DNA from: Thiohalobacter sp.
GTDB lineage: Bacteria > Pseudomonadota > Gammaproteobacteria > Thiohalobacterales > Thiohalobacteraceae
Direction: 5' to 3'
NCBI GenBank assembly: GCA_027030825.1
Contig: JALVEM010000030.1
Span: 1 to 5,494 of the forward strand
Length of the DNA stretch: 5,494 nt
The notes below the pieces were generated by a model that did not search any database, was not told the origin of the DNA, and saw only the letters and a list, made by a program, of their open reading frames with translations. A program made the translations under genes and the position numbers. Shown here piece by piece: positions 4,917 to 5,494 of this stretch. Numbering within the stretch: position 1 is the stretch's first letter; each line of letters opens with the position of its first letter.

Positions 4917-4944
4917 GGAAAAGGCCGGACACCAGGTCCGGCCT
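4917..4944 (-). terminator. Rho-independent terminator of the SCP2 gene
   Basis: A perfect 9-bp stem, AGGCCGGAC and GTCCGGCCT (4922-4930 and 4936-4944), with a 5-base loop, is followed on the minus strand by a T run (4919-4922) and CC. It lies 28 bases after the SCP2-domain stop codon. This is a textbook intrinsic terminator and separates the SCP2 gene from the MoaD-like gene. Confidence 0.85.
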
Positions 4945-4972
4945 CGTCCCGTTCCGGTGTGAAACCGGCCGA

Positions 4973-5368
4973 TCAGGCCTTGGCCATCACGGCAAAGCTG
5001 TGGATGAAGGGGCCGGCCATGCGGGGATCCTTGATCATGGAGGAGTAGTCGCCCACGTTGAACTTCAGCTTGCGGGACGTATAGGCCATGCCCAGCCCCA
5101 TCATGCCCGGCGGTTTGCTGATCCATTTCTGCCACTGGTCCGGGCTCGCCCGCAGGTCCCAGTTGAGCTCCTGATCGGTATAGGCGCCGGCCTCGACGAC
5201 CTTGCCGTTCTCGACCTTGATGTAGCCGCGCGGCTTGTCCTCGCCATCGAAACCGTAGGCGATCACGGAGTTGAACCCGATCTTCTCCAGCGCGCCGGCC
5301 AGCTCGGGGTCGGCATTCCACTGCTCGGCAAAGCTCTTCATCCATTCCTCGGAAAACAGTTCGGCCAT
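4973..5368 (-). CDS. SCP2 sterol/lipid-binding-domain protein
   Basis: This 131-residue protein starts MAELFSEEWMKSFAEQWNADPELAGALEKIGFNSVIAYGF, followed by a strand-turn-strand section (RGYIKVENGKVVEAGAY, about 47-63), DLRASPDQWQKWISKPPG (about 71-88) and a C-terminal part with LKFNVGDYSSMIKDPRMAGPFIHSFAVMAKA. The pattern fits the single-domain SCP2 fold, which makes a hydrophobic pocket that binds lipids or fatty acyl groups. No signal peptide or membrane segment is present, so it should be cytoplasmic. Bacterial single-domain members are linked to lipid or acyl metabolism, but I cannot infer a substrate. ATG at 5368 is chosen because GGAGG (5377-5381) lies 8 bases upstream. A start at 5470 would add 34 residues unlike the family. 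The gene ends in its own intrinsic terminator, so it is probably monocistronic. Confidence 0.85.
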   Translation of the reverse strand: MAELFSEEWMKSFAEQWNADPELAGALEKIGFNSVIAYGFDGEDKPRGYIKVENGKVVEAGAYTDQELNWDLRASPDQWQKWISKPPGMMGLGMAYTSRKLKFNVGDYSSMIKDPRMAGPFIHSFAVMAKA

Positions 5369-5464
5369 GGCCTCATCCTCCCAACGCGAAGTTGATTGAA
5401 GGTTGCTGACGATCTGGCCCCATTCTTGCTGTCTTATTCGGGAGACACGGCACGGGGCCGGATG

Positions 5465-5491
5465 TGTCACGGATCTGACGCTTCTGTGACA
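5465..5491. promoter_or_regulatory. Inverted repeat TGTCAC/GTGACA upstream of the SCP2 gene
   Basis: TGTCAC (5465-5470) and GTGACA (5486-5491) are perfect inverted copies separated by 15 bases, about 97-123 bases upstream of the SCP2 start. The starts of the two arms are 21 bases apart, or two helical turns, which suits a dimeric DNA-binding protein. I find no convincing -10/-35 pair between it and the gene. It lies at the window edge, so it may serve a gene outside the view. Confidence 0.3.
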
Positions 5492-5494
5492 GCG

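Noticed and set aside
4851..5345. An upstream extension of the MoaD-like frame to an ATG at 5345
   Set aside because: It runs through a strong terminator and over the SCP2 gene in another frame. The perfect AAGGAGGT at 4855-4862 marks TTG 4850 as the start.
5369..5470. N-terminal extension of the SCP2 protein to an ATG at 5470
   Set aside because: The added 34 residues do not fit the family, and GGAGG is spaced 8 bases before the ATG at 5368.
1..5494. CRISPR array, tRNA or rRNA gene, insertion sequence or defence system
   Set aside because: No regularly spaced repeats, cloverleaf-like sequence, terminal inverted repeats with a transposase, or defence-family motifs were seen by reading; a covariance-model and profile search would be decisive.

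Overview
This is a GC-rich, densely coding bacterial window with short intergenic gaps. The YjjV-like TatD hydrolase, the DUF3108 lipoprotein-era style periplasmic protein and the solo CbiM-like membrane protein together suggest a gammaproteobacterium, perhaps of the Chromatiales/Ectothiorhodospiraceae type. That placement is an inference; no rRNA or other phylogenetic marker is present.

Layout. (1) Bases 1-591, minus strand: a CBS-domain protein that runs off the left edge. (2) Bases 592-734: an A/T-rich divergent promoter region. (3) Bases 735-1541, plus strand: a TatD-family metal-dependent hydrolase closest to YjjV. (4) Bases 1570-2685, plus strand: a two-gene unit with a near-consensus sigma70 promoter that has a dyad in its spacer. 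It encodes a CbiM-like membrane protein and a thioredoxin whose start codon overlaps the upstream stop by one base. (5) Bases 2806-3420, plus strand: an unrecognised 204-residue, arginine-rich soluble protein starting at GTG. (6) Bases 3417-3448: a hairpin holding the convergent stop codons of the plus- and minus-strand blocks. (7) Bases 3445-5368, minus strand, read right to left: an SCP2 sterol/lipid-binding-domain protein with its own rho-independent terminator; a MoaD/ThiS-like ubiquitin-fold protein (TTG start) that lacks the C-terminal Gly-Gly; an exported DUF3108 protein (TTG start, 4-base overlap); and two tiny overlapping membrane proteins.

How the genes may work together. The CbiM-like protein and thioredoxin are translationally coupled and so probably co-expressed. 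MoaD-like and DUF3108 are also coupled, and the two small membrane proteins follow them on the same strand. The SCP2 gene is upstream but separated by a strong terminator, so the MoaD-like unit probably has its own promoter or depends on read-through. No mobile element, CRISPR array, RNA gene or recognised defence system is visible. The most unusual points are the MoaD-like protein without a diglycine tail, the solo CbiM-like protein without His2, the promoter dyad at 1571-1589, and the hairpin built around two convergent stop codons.
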